DNA from: Olavius sp. associated proteobacterium Delta 1
GTDB taxonomy: Bacteria > Desulfobacterota > Desulfobacteria > Desulfobacterales > JAFDCJ01
Direction: 5' to 3'
DNA: 64,000 bases
Assembly: GCA_902749685.1 (NCBI GenBank)
Contig: CACVKW010000165.1
Span: 1 to 64,000, forward strand
Below the pieces are notes generated by a model. The model had not been told where the DNA came from and searched no databases. It was given only the letters and a program-made list of their open reading frames with translations. Both the position numbers and the translations under genes were made by a program. Numbering within the stretch: position 1 is the stretch's first letter; each line of letters begins with the position of its first letter. Positions 42,233 through 51,744 of this stretch are shown here, piece after piece.

Positions 42233-42363
42233 AGCAGCTTTGAACACCGTATATTCTGCTTCAAATTAATATTTTTCACTCTCCCCGCCTTCCGAATTCA
42301 AACATCAATGATAGATACTCCTTTGTGCAATGTTAATTCAAACCGCTATTTGAAATTGTTTTT

Positions 42364-42397
42364 TTCCGCATTCCGCATTCCGACTTCCGCATTCCCT
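42364..42397. repeat. heptad repeat array, TTCCGCA type
   Basis: Five seven-base units (TTCCGCA three times, TTCCGAC and TTCCCTT) end immediately after the recO stop codon. Confidence 0.55.
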
Positions 42398-43162
42398 TCA
42401 ATCCCGAACCTGACGCAAAAATTTCAAACTGCGCGGCTGTTTGCCCAGATGATAGCTTGCAAACTCTTCCAGAAAATGAGTACTTTCTTTAAGCGCTGCT
42501 GGACTGAATTTCATTCTGGTTGCTTTGGCTAAGTTACCGCTTTCAACCCACAAAAGCTGTTTGATTGTTCCCCGGGCTAGCGATAGGCGCGACGCAGAAC
42601 GGCTACTGCAGTTCCCGCACAAAATCCCCCCTCTTTGCAGGTCGAGGTTGATATTAGTCTGTTGAATATTTTCCAATTGCTTATGGCACAGAATGCAGGC
42701 CGTCAAATGTGGGTGATGGCCGGATAAACTCAAAAACCTCATTTGAAATAATATATTTAAGGCGGCCTCTGTTGTTTGTCCACTGTCGAGTTCAGATAAA
42801 ACATGCTCGAATAGAGAATATAGGGCATCCTGTTTATAATTGTCTTCCATCCAGTTGTAAATTAATTCAGCCCAGTAGCTGGCGTAAGCCGTTTTCTTGA
42901 AATCAGCTCTAATTCCACCAAACGGTTGCTTTAATACCGCCTCCTGCAAAACGGGCAGTCCTTTGCCCCGGCCGGTACTCGCCACCAGCTCCAATATTGA
43001 AAATAGCTCCAGGATACCGGCAAAACGCTTGGTACTCTTTTTGGCGGATTTTGCTATCAGAGTCAATTTGCCGCTTTTCAGCGTAAAAAAGGTGATGATA
43101 ACATCATAATCTCCATAATCCATCCGTCGGAGCAAAATGGCGGGCGTAGAAAAAACCGGCAT
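42398..43162 (-). CDS. recO: DNA repair protein RecO
   Basis: A recombination mediator that helps load RecA with RecF/RecR. The ATG at 43162 gives 254 residues, the usual length; an upstream TTG (43177) would overlap mgtE. The N-terminal OB fold begins TPAILLRRMDYGDYDVIITF. A zinc-binding region with CILCHK and CGNC follows at about residues 155-190. It directly follows mgtE, whose stop is four bases upstream, so the two are probably co-transcribed. Confidence 0.93.
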   Translation of the reverse strand: MPVFSTPAILLRRMDYGDYDVIITFFTLKSGKLTLIAKSAKKSTKRFAGILELFSILELVASTGRGKGLPVLQEAVLKQPFGGIRADFKKTAYASYWAELIYNWMEDNYKQDALYSLFEHVLSELDSGQTTEAALNILFQMRFLSLSGHHPHLTACILCHKQLENIQQTNINLDLQRGGILCGNCSSRSASRLSLARGTIKQLLWVESGNLAKATRMKFSPAALKESTHFLEEFASYHLGKQPRSLKFLRQVRD

Positions 43163-43166
43163 GTGC

Positions 43167-44519
43167 CTATATACCAAGGAGAGTTGTGGCGATTACAAAA
43201 TAAAATAATACGCTGATAATATCGATAGCGGTTGTTACAAATGGGCCTGTCGCCACAGCAGGATCAATATTAACCCTTGCAAATCCCATGGGTACCAGAG
43301 ATCCGACAAGGGCTGCTATGGACATCGAACTGACAACAGCCAGAGCAACCGATATGGCTAACGCCAGCGTGCTATAGCGGAATTGAGCCACACTGCCGAT
43401 GAGCAGCCCGTAAACCAGACCCAGAATGACGCCGATCGTCAACTCCTTTAAAACAACGGACCAGAGATCTCTTGCATGGAGGCGTCCGGTCGCAAGTCCC
43501 CGCACCACAATCGTGGAGGACTGCGTACCGATATTGCCGCCCATTCCCATGATAACCGGGATAAAAGCGGCCAGATAGGTAAATTTCAATAAACTGCTTT
43601 CAAACTTACCGATAATAAAGAAGGCCAGGATACCACCGATACAACTGGCGAACAGCCACGGCAAACGAATTCGGGTGCTTTTTAAGATGGACTTGGTTTC
43701 GACAAATTCTTCACCCGCTCCCGCCATTCTCAAAATATCTTCGGTAGCCTCTTTTCTGATAATATCGATGACATCATCAACGGTGACAATTCCAACCAGT
43801 CGGTTGGTTCCGTCAACCACCGGTACTGCCAAAATATCATAGCGGGCAACTATTTTGGCCACCTCTTCCTGGTCCATATCCGTCTGAACGGAAAAAACAT
43901 CCGTGGCCATGAAGTCCTTGAGCGGCGTATCAGGTGGTACGACCACCAGTTGACGCAGGGAGCTGACACCAACCAATTTCCCATATTCATCAACCACATA
44001 GAGATAAAACGGCATTTCGACGTCAGAATGCTCTTTTTGCAGTGACTCGATGGCTGCCCTGGCGGTGTTGTCCTCTTTGAGGGCAATGAAATCGGGCACC
44101 ATTATGCCGCCGGCGGTTTCGTCGTCGTAACGCAGCAGACCTTCAACCTCCTCCGATTCCGCCGTCTTCATCTTGTCCAGAATGGTCTTGGATATATCTT
44201 CCGGCAATCGCCCGATAATATCCGCAACATCATCGGCCGGCATGCTTTCCAGGATCCGGACAATATCTTCAATTTTCATGCCCTCGATAAGGTCCTGGAA
44301 GGTGTCCTCATCAAGTTCGCTGAACAGAACACCTTTTTGCTCAACATCAGATATCATCGTAAACAGCTTGCGCTGTTCAGTAAGGGAAAGTGAGCGAAAC
44401 ACCACCGACAGGTCGGCCGCATGGGTTTTGTTCACAATTTTGCCAAGATGGCTCGTTGCCCCCCGACGTAGCAGTCGTTTAATACTTTCAACCAGTATTC
44501 TGTTGCGATCCGATGGCAT
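43167..44519 (-). CDS. mgtE: magnesium transporter MgtE
   Basis: A Mg2+ channel/transporter with 450 residues. The N-terminal superhelical domain (about 20-130) is followed by two CBS domains (about 135-255) that sense cytoplasmic Mg2+. A plug helix and five membrane segments follow. The pore signature appears as MGMGGNIGTQSSTIVVRGLA. The acidic loop before the last segments (VNIDPAVATGPFVTTAID) contains the conserved Asp and Pro. Just downstream are recO and the GHMP kinase gene. Confidence 0.96.
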   Translation of the reverse strand: MPSDRNRILVESIKRLLRRGATSHLGKIVNKTHAADLSVVFRSLSLTEQRKLFTMISDVEQKGVLFSELDEDTFQDLIEGMKIEDIVRILESMPADDVADIIGRLPEDISKTILDKMKTAESEEVEGLLRYDDETAGGIMVPDFIALKEDNTARAAIESLQKEHSDVEMPFYLYVVDEYGKLVGVSSLRQLVVVPPDTPLKDFMATDVFSVQTDMDQEEVAKIVARYDILAVPVVDGTNRLVGIVTVDDVIDIIRKEATEDILRMAGAGEEFVETKSILKSTRIRLPWLFASCIGGILAFFIIGKFESSLLKFTYLAAFIPVIMGMGGNIGTQSSTIVVRGLATGRLHARDLWSVVLKELTIGVILGLVYGLLIGSVAQFRYSTLALAISVALAVVSSMSIAALVGSLVPMGFARVNIDPAVATGPFVTTAIDIISVLFYFVIATTLLGI

Positions 44520-44574
44520 ATCTTTAGCCTACTTAATTCAGCTTGAGATGGAAAAGGGATTGGTGTTCATGTGC

Positions 44575-45312
44575 CTACGGCAAGTGCATGGTCACCACCT
44601 GCCCGCTTTCACCTGGAATGGGGACAGGTGTATCGTTAAGCGTTATTTTAATGCCGCCGGCATTGCCGATAAGAAGATTGTAGCCGGTGGTGGCCTCAAG
44701 TTCAATGTCATCTCCGGAGCTTAAATGGTATTCGGTAGACTCCTTTTCATCGATGATGACTTTAACCCATGTATTCTCCAGGGCAGTAATCTGCAGCGAC
44801 AATCTTTCCGGGACTTTTTTGGCAGAATCCGGGGGAAAACTGCCGCCTTGCCTCGATTCGGTGGCAACAGGTTTCTCCTCTACTGCAGGTGGTGTCGATT
44901 GTGATGGTTCTTTCGCTCCCGGTGTATGTCGAAAAATTGATATTATCATGATCGACACCGCAATAATGCAAAGAAGCAGACCTAACGAAATAATCAACTT
45001 CCACCACAAGCGTGTCTCGGATTTGCCGACAGAGGCTTCGGATTCGGCGATTTTCTGAACAACGTCGAGGCGCGATTCATAACGGCGAACCGCCTCATCG
45101 CCATCAGCACCGATAGCAGCGGCATAAGAACGCAAAAAACCTTTTACAAAAACTTCAGCGGGCAGCTGTTCGTGATCTTCCTGTTCAACGAGTAGCAAGT
45201 TCCCCAGACCGACCCGGGTTTTTTCTGCTACCTGTTCGAGGCTGATCTTTTTCTCAAGCCTGATGGCCTGCAAATAGCGCCCGAATGATAAGGATTCCCT
45301 GTCGTTATTCAT
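44575..45312 (-). CDS. RodZ-like helix-turn-helix membrane protein
   Basis: A 245-residue relative of the cell-shape protein RodZ. An N-terminal Xre-type HTH (LGNLLLVEQEDHEQLPAEVF) lies in the cytoplasm. After a linker comes one membrane segment (LWWKLIISLGLLLCIIAVSI), then a Pro/Ser/Glu-rich spacer and a C-terminal domain of the DUF4115 type (LSLQITALENTWVKVIIDEK). RodZ links MreB to the membrane. No mre gene is in the window. It starts two bases after the surA stop, so the two are co-transcribed. Confidence 0.85.
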   Translation of the reverse strand: MNNDRESLSFGRYLQAIRLEKKISLEQVAEKTRVGLGNLLLVEQEDHEQLPAEVFVKGFLRSYAAAIGADGDEAVRRYESRLDVVQKIAESEASVGKSETRLWWKLIISLGLLLCIIAVSIMIISIFRHTPGAKEPSQSTPPAVEEKPVATESRQGGSFPPDSAKKVPERLSLQITALENTWVKVIIDEKESTEYHLSSGDDIELEATTGYNLLIGNAGGIKITLNDTPVPIPGESGQVVTMHLP

Positions 45313-45314
45313 GA

Positions 45315-46337
45315 TTAATTAATGATACGAATATGTGATCTGGCTCGAAGGTCCTCGAGCCAGTCTTGATATTTATTATCGACCAATTCATCGTAAAGTA
45401 TATGTTGAATTTCGGCTTCGACTTCTTCAATGGGTTTTGCATGTGTATTCTGGATCTTCTGGACATAGATGATTTGGTAGCCGAAATTAGTCTCCAGTAT
45501 TTCTGAAAATTCATCGGTTTTCAATTTAGAGACAACCGCTTGCAATTTTTCCGATAGGTCGTCTCGGCGGTACAGTCCCAAATCGGTGCCCTGGACGGCG
45601 GAGGAGGACTCATTCAACTCACTGACCAGGGCTTCAAAGGCGATGCCCTGTTTCAATTTTATCTCAATACCCTTCATTGCTTTGAGGGCTTCATTTTTGT
45701 CGACCCCAGAGGCCTTAATGAATAAGTTCCAAAGATAGTATTTCTTTTCACCGGCGTATTTTTCCTGGTGACTGTCGTAGTAAGCTTTAATATCCTGCTG
45801 GGTAATCACTATTTTAGATTTAACTTCGCGATTCACCAGTTTAGTTCGTAAAATCTGGGATTCTATTTCCTTGCGGTATTCCTCCATGGTTATTCCCTGC
45901 GCAGCGAGCCCTTCCCGCAATTGTTCATCTGTAAACGAGCGCGTCTCTTTCAGGCGCTCGATCGTGGTGTCTATTTCTTTTTGGCTCACCGTAATTTGGG
46001 CGTGCTTTGTTTGCTGGTCAGCCAGTTGGCTATCGATCAGCTGACTAAGAATGTCACTGCGAACCTGAAAAAGGGTTTGGCGCTCTTTATCCGCAGGATA
46101 TTGCAGGGCTTTGATGTTGGCCTCATAAGGTTTGAAGGCCTGATTTAAATCGTAAAGCGTAATAATATCGCTATTGACCACCGCCACAATGCGATCGACA
46201 ATTTCGGGTTGTTGGGCTCCAACGGAACCGGTCGAAACAGCCGTTACAACAATCCACAGCCAAACTCGCACCGGCAGCAACTTCCTGCGTTTCACGGAAT
46301 TAGTCACTCTTAGAAACATCGCTGACCGTGGTATCAT
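45315..46337 (-). CDS. surA: SurA-like periplasmic peptidyl-prolyl isomerase
   Basis: A periplasmic chaperone/isomerase for outer-membrane proteins. The signal peptide (KLLPVRVWLWIVVTAVSTGSVGA) is followed by the SurA N-terminal chaperone region (VDRIVAVVNSDIITLYDLNQ). A single parvulin domain lies around residues 200-300, and the C-terminal chaperone helix closes the protein. E. coli SurA has two parvulin domains, so this is the short form. The start is uncertain: ATG at 46337 (used here, weak GAAG site) or 46319. It overlaps the upstream lipoprotein gene, implying coupling. Confidence 0.9.
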   Translation of the reverse strand: MIPRSAMFLRVTNSVKRRKLLPVRVWLWIVVTAVSTGSVGAQQPEIVDRIVAVVNSDIITLYDLNQAFKPYEANIKALQYPADKERQTLFQVRSDILSQLIDSQLADQQTKHAQITVSQKEIDTTIERLKETRSFTDEQLREGLAAQGITMEEYRKEIESQILRTKLVNREVKSKIVITQQDIKAYYDSHQEKYAGEKKYYLWNLFIKASGVDKNEALKAMKGIEIKLKQGIAFEALVSELNESSSAVQGTDLGLYRRDDLSEKLQAVVSKLKTDEFSEILETNFGYQIIYVQKIQNTHAKPIEEVEAEIQHILYDELVDNKYQDWLEDLRARSHIRIIN

Positions 46338-47043
46338 TTTCTTCAATGCTTTTTGAACCTGTTATTTTTTCCCATTGAACACGGTTGATCTCAATCTCGT
46401 ATTGCCCCTTCAAGTCTTCAACCCAGGAATTATATGTTTCTTCAGCTTTTTGGCGACGCAATTGTTTTACAATCGCTTCATTGATGTCATCTGATGTTTG
46501 AGCCGCCCCGGATTCTTCCTGCCGGCCCTGGTAATTCTTTTGGTAATATTGGGAAATGTCCTCGGGGGTGATGGTTATCCGGTTTTTCAATTCTTCTTCA
46601 ATCACCTTCTCCAGAATCAGACGGTTTCTTAATCGATCTCTCCAGGAATCATAAGAGACGGCAAACTCCAACAATGTTTTTTCGAACTCCCCTGCCGGAT
46701 AGTCACTTTTTATCGCGGATACGGCTTTTTCGAGTTCAGCTTCAGTAATGCTGATTCCTAACTCCTTAGCCCTTTCAAGTAGAATCATCTCAACGGTCAA
46801 CTGATTCAAGAGCCTTATTTGCGCCTTTTTTAAATCCTCCGGCTGCTCCTTGATGTTGTTTTCATAGGCAATTTTAGCAATTTCAAAGGCATTATTGAAA
46901 TCAAGGACGGTCATAACCCTGTCGGCCACACGAATTAAAACTTCTTTTCCCAGATCAGTTTCTTTTTGTTCGCATGCCGGCAAAAAGAAAACTAGCATAA
47001 TCGTTCCGATTAGACTAAAAAATTTCGAGGGTCTTTTCAACAT
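46300..47043 (-). CDS. SurA N-terminal-domain lipoprotein
   Basis: A 247-residue predicted lipoprotein (signal MLKRPSKFFSLIGTIMLVFF, lipobox LPAC). It contains a SurA-type chaperone region (VADRVMTVLDFNNAFEIAKIAYE, then INQLTVEMILLERAKELG-like helices) but no recognisable parvulin domain, so it is probably a chaperone without isomerase activity. The ATG at 47043 is chosen because it gives a compact lipoprotein signal; another ATG lies at 47076. Its end overlaps the start of surA. Confidence 0.82.
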   Translation of the reverse strand: MLKRPSKFFSLIGTIMLVFFLPACEQKETDLGKEVLIRVADRVMTVLDFNNAFEIAKIAYENNIKEQPEDLKKAQIRLLNQLTVEMILLERAKELGISITEAELEKAVSAIKSDYPAGEFEKTLLEFAVSYDSWRDRLRNRLILEKVIEEELKNRITITPEDISQYYQKNYQGRQEESGAAQTSDDINEAIVKQLRRQKAEETYNSWVEDLKGQYEIEINRVQWEKITGSKSIEENDTTVSDVSKSD

Positions 47044-47120
47044 GATGTAGCGTTTCACTCTGCATGCCTCTGCCATCGGAGTATGATACGTGTAATCATA
47101 ACGTTAACCCGGACAAGCCG

Positions 47121-47162
47121 GAATTGAAAATTGAAGATTGCAAATTGAATATTCAATCGAAA
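47121..47162. repeat. heptad repeat array, AAATTGA type
   Basis: Units GAATTGA, AAATTGA (twice), AGATTGC and ATATTCA stand in register between mfd and the SurA-like lipoprotein gene. Confidence 0.55.
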
Positions 47163-47185
47163 ATAGTCAATGATTAGATTAACCT

Positions 47186-50100
47186 CTAGCCGTTAACACG
47201 TTGTGCAATTTCTTTCAAGAGGTTTTTAGCCTCCGCCAATTGGGTGTTTATATTGTGGGAGGTCAGGGGTGATTTAAGAACATAATCCGGTGACAGTGCA
47301 AAACGCTTGGGTGCATCCATGATCATATCAACCATGGCGGCAGGATTGCGCTGATGGGATTCCGAAAAGTGCAGAACCATTTTTTGGTTCATCATATCAA
47401 GTCGCGAAACCCCTGCTTTTTTGGCCATGACCTTCAGTACGATTTTTAAAAGCAAATTGGCCGCTTCATCCGGCAGGGGCCCGAAGCGATCAATCAACTC
47501 GGATTTGAAGTCTGCAATTTGTTGAAGTTCCGTCATCCTCGCCAGACGGCGATAGGCTGACATACGCTGATCAATATCGGGAATATAGTGCTCGGATAAA
47601 AGCGCGGATAAATTCACATTTATTTCCGGTTCAAGCGATTCGACGGTCGGCTCACCCTTAAGCTCGGCAATCGAACTTTCCATCAATTTTAAAAACATGT
47701 CATAGCCGACAGCGGCGATATGCCCGGATTGAGACGCGCCCAGAATAGTTCCGCCGCCTCGAATTTTCAAATCACTCATGGCGATTTGAAAACCGGATCC
47801 CAGGTCACTGTGCTCCATCAAGACTTTCAACCGTTTCTGGGCATCTTTACCCAGCACGCTTTCATGAGGAATAAGTAAATATGCATAGGCCTGCTCATCC
47901 GAGCGTCCAACCCGCCCACGCAATTGGTACATCTGGGCCAGCCCAAATCGGTCAGCGCGGTTTACAATGATTGTGTTGGCTGAGGCGATATCCAGGCCTG
48001 ATTCGATGATGGTGGTACATACCAGCATATCTATTTCTTTGTTCATGAAAAGATACATGGCCTCTTCCAATTGATCTTCATCCATACGGCCGTGGGCAAC
48101 CTCCAGACGGACTTCCGGCACCATCCGGCGCAATTTGTCGGCAATCTTGTCAATAGTCTGAATATGGTTATGAACAAAAAATATTTGACCCTGCCGTCCC
48201 AACTCTTTCTTGATGGCATCCGCTATCACGGCATCATCAAACTCAGCAATATAGGTGATAATAGATTTTCGATATTCGGGGGGTGTTGAAATAATACTGA
48301 TATCGCGCACCCCAACCAGAGATAAATGCAGAGTACGGGGAATCGGTGTTGCCGTCAGCGCCAACACGTCCACCGAGCTGCGGAATTGTTTCAACTTTTC
48401 TTTGTGTTTGACGCCAAAGCGTTGTTCCTCATCCAGCACCAGCAGGCCTAAATCATTAAAGGCAATATCCTTCTGTAAAAGTCGGTGAGTGCCGATCACG
48501 ATATCAACTTTACCCGCTTTAAGGTCATTGACAATGGCACGCTGAATGCGCGCAGAGCGGAAACGACTTAAACATGCGATATTGACCGGATAGCGCTCAA
48601 ACCGGCTGCTGAAGGTTGCAAAGTGCTGCTCAGCGAGAATTGTCGTCGGGACCAACACCGCGACCTGCTTGCCGTCATTTACAGCTAAAAACGATGCCCG
48701 CAGGGCAACTTCTGTTTTACCATAGCCCACATCACCACACACCAGGCGATCCATGGGTATCGGGCTTTGCATATCCTCCAGGGCATCCTCAATGGCTTTA
48801 TGCTGATCCACTGTTTCTTCATAGGCGAAACCGGCCTCAAATTCTTTAAGGTACGCATCCGGTGCAGCAAACGGATAGCCGCGATCGATTTTACGCCGGG
48901 CATATAGTTTTAGCAGTTCACCGGCTATTTTTTCGGCTGATTTTTTAACCCGTGATTTAACTTTTTCCCATGATTTTCCGCCGAGGGTGTCAAGGACCGG
49001 GGTAACCCCATCGATCCCCATGTATTTTTGCACGACACTCATGCGGTCAACGGGCAGATAAAGCTTATCTCCCGCTTTATAAACAAGAACCAAAAAATCA
49101 TTGGTTAACCCCTCTACTTTCAGTTTTTCCAACCCGCCATACTGTCCGATGCCATGATCGTCGTGCACGATGAGATCATTTTTTTTCAGCTCCTGCATGT
49201 TCAACAGCTGAGCGCGCGGACGGGGTTGAGCATATTTCCGACGCTGGTGCCGCACACCAAAAATTTCATCATCGGTGACGAGGGCCAAAAATTGAACCGG
49301 CCACACGAACCCGCCGGATACCTGGCCGATACAAATGCAAAGCTGTCCCCGGTTATTGGAAAAATCTGAGAATCCCGCTAAACGCTTCAAGGGAAGACCA
49401 TAGGCGTCAAGCAGCGATTGCAGCCGCTCGGCCTGGGATTCGGTCCGGCATACAGCAAGTGCGGTATAACCGGATCGCTCCTTATCCCTGAACCAGTCAA
49501 CCAGCGGCCGGAATAAGTTCTCCTTCTCGGCCGGGTTTTTAAGTGCCAAACTCAGGTCTGAATTATCCTCGATCGCCACTTTGAACTGCAGCGGGCGAGC
49601 TTGTGGGGTTTGCTGACTTTTGGAAACCTCAAGCAACTTAAATACCAGCGGTTTTTTCTCCAATAAAACCGCAGAAGCCTGGGACCATTTCTGGTAAAGC
49701 TTCTCAGGTGCGACACAGAGCCTTTTCTCGTCGCAAGCTGAAGAATAATTACTGAGCACCCGTTCTTCAGTTTCGCTAGCGGTTTTTTCCAGTTCCTCAT
49801 GATTCAGGGCAACAATCAGTGAATTTTGAGGGATATAATCGAATAAGGTGTCGAGCTGTGGATAGATTAACGGTATCAGGCTTTCAATCCCTGACAGCGC
49901 CTCATCATATCTGAGTTTATCGATCACTTTTCGGGTATGTGTTACCGGCACATCCAGTTCATTTGCCAGCACGCGAATACCACTGATGATGTTCGGGAGC
50001 AATTGCTTGTCCAGTATGACTTCCTTGGCCGGCAATATGACAGCCTCATTGATGCTTTTTAATTGCCGCTGACTTGAAGGCGAAAAAAATCTCAAAGATT

Positions 50101-50698
50101 CGACGAAATCCCCGTAAAATTCTATCCTCAGGGGATCCGGGTAAAGGGGTGAAAATATATCAATAATCCCGCCCCTGATGCTGAAATCACCGGGTTCTTC
50201 AACAATTGCCGTTTTGGTGTACCCGCCGGATATCAATTTTGAAACTAAATAATCTCTTTCAATTTCCTCTCCGGCAATAACGAGCTCGGCGTAGCGACTG
50301 ACTTCATGCCGGGGTATCAGCTTTTGCAGCAACGCATCAATCGTCGTCACGACGACTGAAGGCGCTGTTGCTTCCAGCAATTGATACAGGACCCGAATCC
50401 GATGACCGGCGGTTTCATTATGATAAGAAAGAAACTTAAATGGTAAAATATTGTAAGGTGGGAAAAATAGGATCGGCAGTTCTGAGTCTCCGGCAAAAAA
50501 TCGCAGGTCCTCAATCAACTGTTCCGCCTGTTTGGTTGAAGATGCAACGACCAGGAGCGGCACCTTTCGCTGCAGAAAAATTTTCGCAATCAAATAAGCT
50601 TTTTCAGATCCGGAAAAACCGATGCATTCGATGCTGCGCTCTCGCTCGGTCAACTGCTCGATGAGGTCATTATATGAAATTATCTCTTGATTTTGCAC
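47186..50698 (-). CDS. mfd: transcription-repair coupling factor Mfd
   Basis: An ATP-driven translocase that removes stalled RNA polymerase and recruits UvrA. The 1170 residues show the UvrB-like N-terminus (FFPPYNILPFKFLSYH), the RNA-polymerase-interacting domain (LKKNDLIVHDDHGIGQYGGL), and a RecG-like motor with Walker A GDVGYGKTEVALRA, DEEQRFGV, TATPIPRTL and the later QLRGRVGRSDEQAYAYLL. The C-terminal TRCF domain follows. It starts with GTG. It is the first gene of the run mfd-SurA-like lipoprotein-surA-rodZ-like-mgtE-recO. Confidence 0.97.
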   Translation of the reverse strand: MQNQEIISYNDLIEQLTERERSIECIGFSGSEKAYLIAKIFLQRKVPLLVVASSTKQAEQLIEDLRFFAGDSELPILFFPPYNILPFKFLSYHNETAGHRIRVLYQLLEATAPSVVVTTIDALLQKLIPRHEVSRYAELVIAGEEIERDYLVSKLISGGYTKTAIVEEPGDFSIRGGIIDIFSPLYPDPLRIEFYGDFVESLRFFSPSSQRQLKSINEAVILPAKEVILDKQLLPNIISGIRVLANELDVPVTHTRKVIDKLRYDEALSGIESLIPLIYPQLDTLFDYIPQNSLIVALNHEELEKTASETEERVLSNYSSACDEKRLCVAPEKLYQKWSQASAVLLEKKPLVFKLLEVSKSQQTPQARPLQFKVAIEDNSDLSLALKNPAEKENLFRPLVDWFRDKERSGYTALAVCRTESQAERLQSLLDAYGLPLKRLAGFSDFSNNRGQLCICIGQVSGGFVWPVQFLALVTDDEIFGVRHQRRKYAQPRPRAQLLNMQELKKNDLIVHDDHGIGQYGGLEKLKVEGLTNDFLVLVYKAGDKLYLPVDRMSVVQKYMGIDGVTPVLDTLGGKSWEKVKSRVKKSAEKIAGELLKLYARRKIDRGYPFAAPDAYLKEFEAGFAYEETVDQHKAIEDALEDMQSPIPMDRLVCGDVGYGKTEVALRASFLAVNDGKQVAVLVPTTILAEQHFATFSSRFERYPVNIACLSRFRSARIQRAIVNDLKAGKVDIVIGTHRLLQKDIAFNDLGLLVLDEEQRFGVKHKEKLKQFRSSVDVLALTATPIPRTLHLSLVGVRDISIISTPPEYRKSIITYIAEFDDAVIADAIKKELGRQGQIFFVHNHIQTIDKIADKLRRMVPEVRLEVAHGRMDEDQLEEAMYLFMNKEIDMLVCTTIIESGLDIASANTIIVNRADRFGLAQMYQLRGRVGRSDEQAYAYLLIPHESVLGKDAQKRLKVLMEHSDLGSGFQIAMSDLKIRGGGTILGASQSGHIAAVGYDMFLKLMESSIAELKGEPTVESLEPEINVNLSALLSEHYIPDIDQRMSAYRRLARMTELQQIADFKSELIDRFGPLPDEAANLLLKIVLKVMAKKAGVSRLDMMNQKMVLHFSESHQRNPAAMVDMIMDAPKRFALSPDYVLKSPLTSHNINTQLAEAKNLLKEIAQRVNG

Positions 50699-50861
50699 GG
50701 TAAATCACGTATTGGGGATTCTAAAAATAAAGGGAGGCTGTTTCAAAAGGTTTCAAATTGATCAAGGACCGGTAAGGCGGTATACCTGATTCCGGTCTTG
50801 GGCCAATTGAGACGTTTTGGAATCGCCTCCAAAGAATTGAATTTCCTGTTAAACTTATCAG

Positions 50862-50937
50862 GCCGACGTAGCTCAGCTGGTAGAGCAGCTGATTCGTAAT
50901 CAGCAGGTCCGCGGTTCAAATCCGCGCGTCGGCTCCA
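50862..50937 (+). tRNA. tRNA-Thr (anticodon CGT)
   Basis: A complete 76-nt cloverleaf: acceptor GCCGACG/CGTCGGC, D-stem GCTC/GAGC, anticodon stem GCTGA/TCAGC with loop TTCGTAA (anticodon CGT, reading ACG), T-stem CGCGG/CCGCG with loop TTCAAAT, discriminator T, and encoded CCA. The only tRNA found in the window. Confidence 0.95.
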
Positions 50938-50949
50938 CATTAATAATGA

Positions 50950-50984
50950 ATAATTAAGATTGCAGATTGAATAATTAAGGTATT
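50950..50984. repeat. heptad repeat array, AGATTGN type
   Basis: Five seven-base units (ATAATTA, AGATTGC, AGATTGA, ATAATTA, AGGTATT) begin 13 bp after the tRNA. Confidence 0.55.
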
Positions 50985-51073
50985 CTGCCTATTTTAAAGA
51001 CTCCTTCTTCCCCACCAGTGTTAGTGTTACTATCCATTGTTGTTATAAACTCCGGTCTACCCCACCTAATCAA

Positions 51074-51192
51074 TCCGAAACCAGTAATCAGTGACCAGTG
51101 CCTAGCATCCGGCAACCGGCATCTGGTATCCGGTATCGAGCATCAAGTATCCCGCACTTCGCAACCCGCAGCTCGCAACTCGCAACCTGCTT
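51074..51192. repeat. 17-unit degenerate heptad array
   Basis: Seventeen seven-base units in unbroken register, consensus close to CCGGCAT (examples CCGGCAA, CTGGTAT, CCGGTAT, CTCGCAA twice). It is the longest array in the window. There is no reading frame or spacer structure. The 50938-51449 gap otherwise holds only the shorter array above and the promoter at 51286. Confidence 0.7.
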
Positions 51193-51285
51193 TTCTATTT
51201 TAACCGCATTTCAGGATAAATCAATACCCGAACAAAGTAGAAATCGGGTTACTGCCTGAAAATACAATATTTTTTAGAAAGTTGC

Positions 51286-51314
51286 TTGACATAAATTCAG
51301 AATCCATATATTCT
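51286..51314 (+). promoter_or_regulatory. sigma-70-type promoter before the 43-codon ORF
   Basis: TTGACA (51286-51291), 17 nt, TATTCT (51309-51314). The -35 context TTGACATAAATT is the same as at 33320, before the HU gene. Confidence 0.55.
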
Positions 51315-51449
51315 TAATAGTATCAGGGTGTTCGCAAAGATGTACGTCGAACATTTCGCCTCCGAAAGAAGCCGGCATATTCTGGCTGCCAATTATCAGA
51401 ATTGATGTAAATAGAACCCCACGCTATTTTTTTTGATGGAGAGAGTTGA

Positions 51450-51581
51450 ATGACAGATGTAGAAGATTTGAAATTGAAAGCTGAAATTGATGATATCATG
51501 AAGAGTGTTGATAATATTATGCAGAAAGTTGAAACGGTAATTCCGGCCAAGCAGGAAGAATCACAAGCGCCCAGCGAGTAG
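51450..51581 (+). CDS. 43-residue helical small protein
   Basis: A short open frame with GGAGAG eight bases before the ATG and a matching promoter 135 bp upstream. The product is acidic and almost wholly helical (MTDVEDLKLKAEIDDIMKSV, then heptad-spaced hydrophobics in DNIMQKVETVI), ending in a polar tail. It would suit a small coiled-coil. No family is recognised. It lies between tRNA-Thr and the IHF/HU-like gene and may be co-transcribed with the latter. Confidence 0.5.
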   Translation: MTDVEDLKLKAEIDDIMKSVDNIMQKVETVIPAKQEESQAPSE

Positions 51582-51744
51582 AACATCATCGCCTAAAGCG
51601 GCCCATCTATCAGGGCGGAACTTTTTTAAGGTATAACACGAATACGACGGACTTGCATTTGCGACCCAAATTACTGAAAATAATTTAGTTTAAAAACTCA
51701 GATCAAACTTGAAGTCAGACACGTTCTTTATGAGGAGGGGTACC

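Noticed and set aside
51074..51192. Tandem short units looking like a CRISPR array
   Set aside because: Units are contiguous, seven bases long and degenerate, with no spacers, and no cas gene is in the window.
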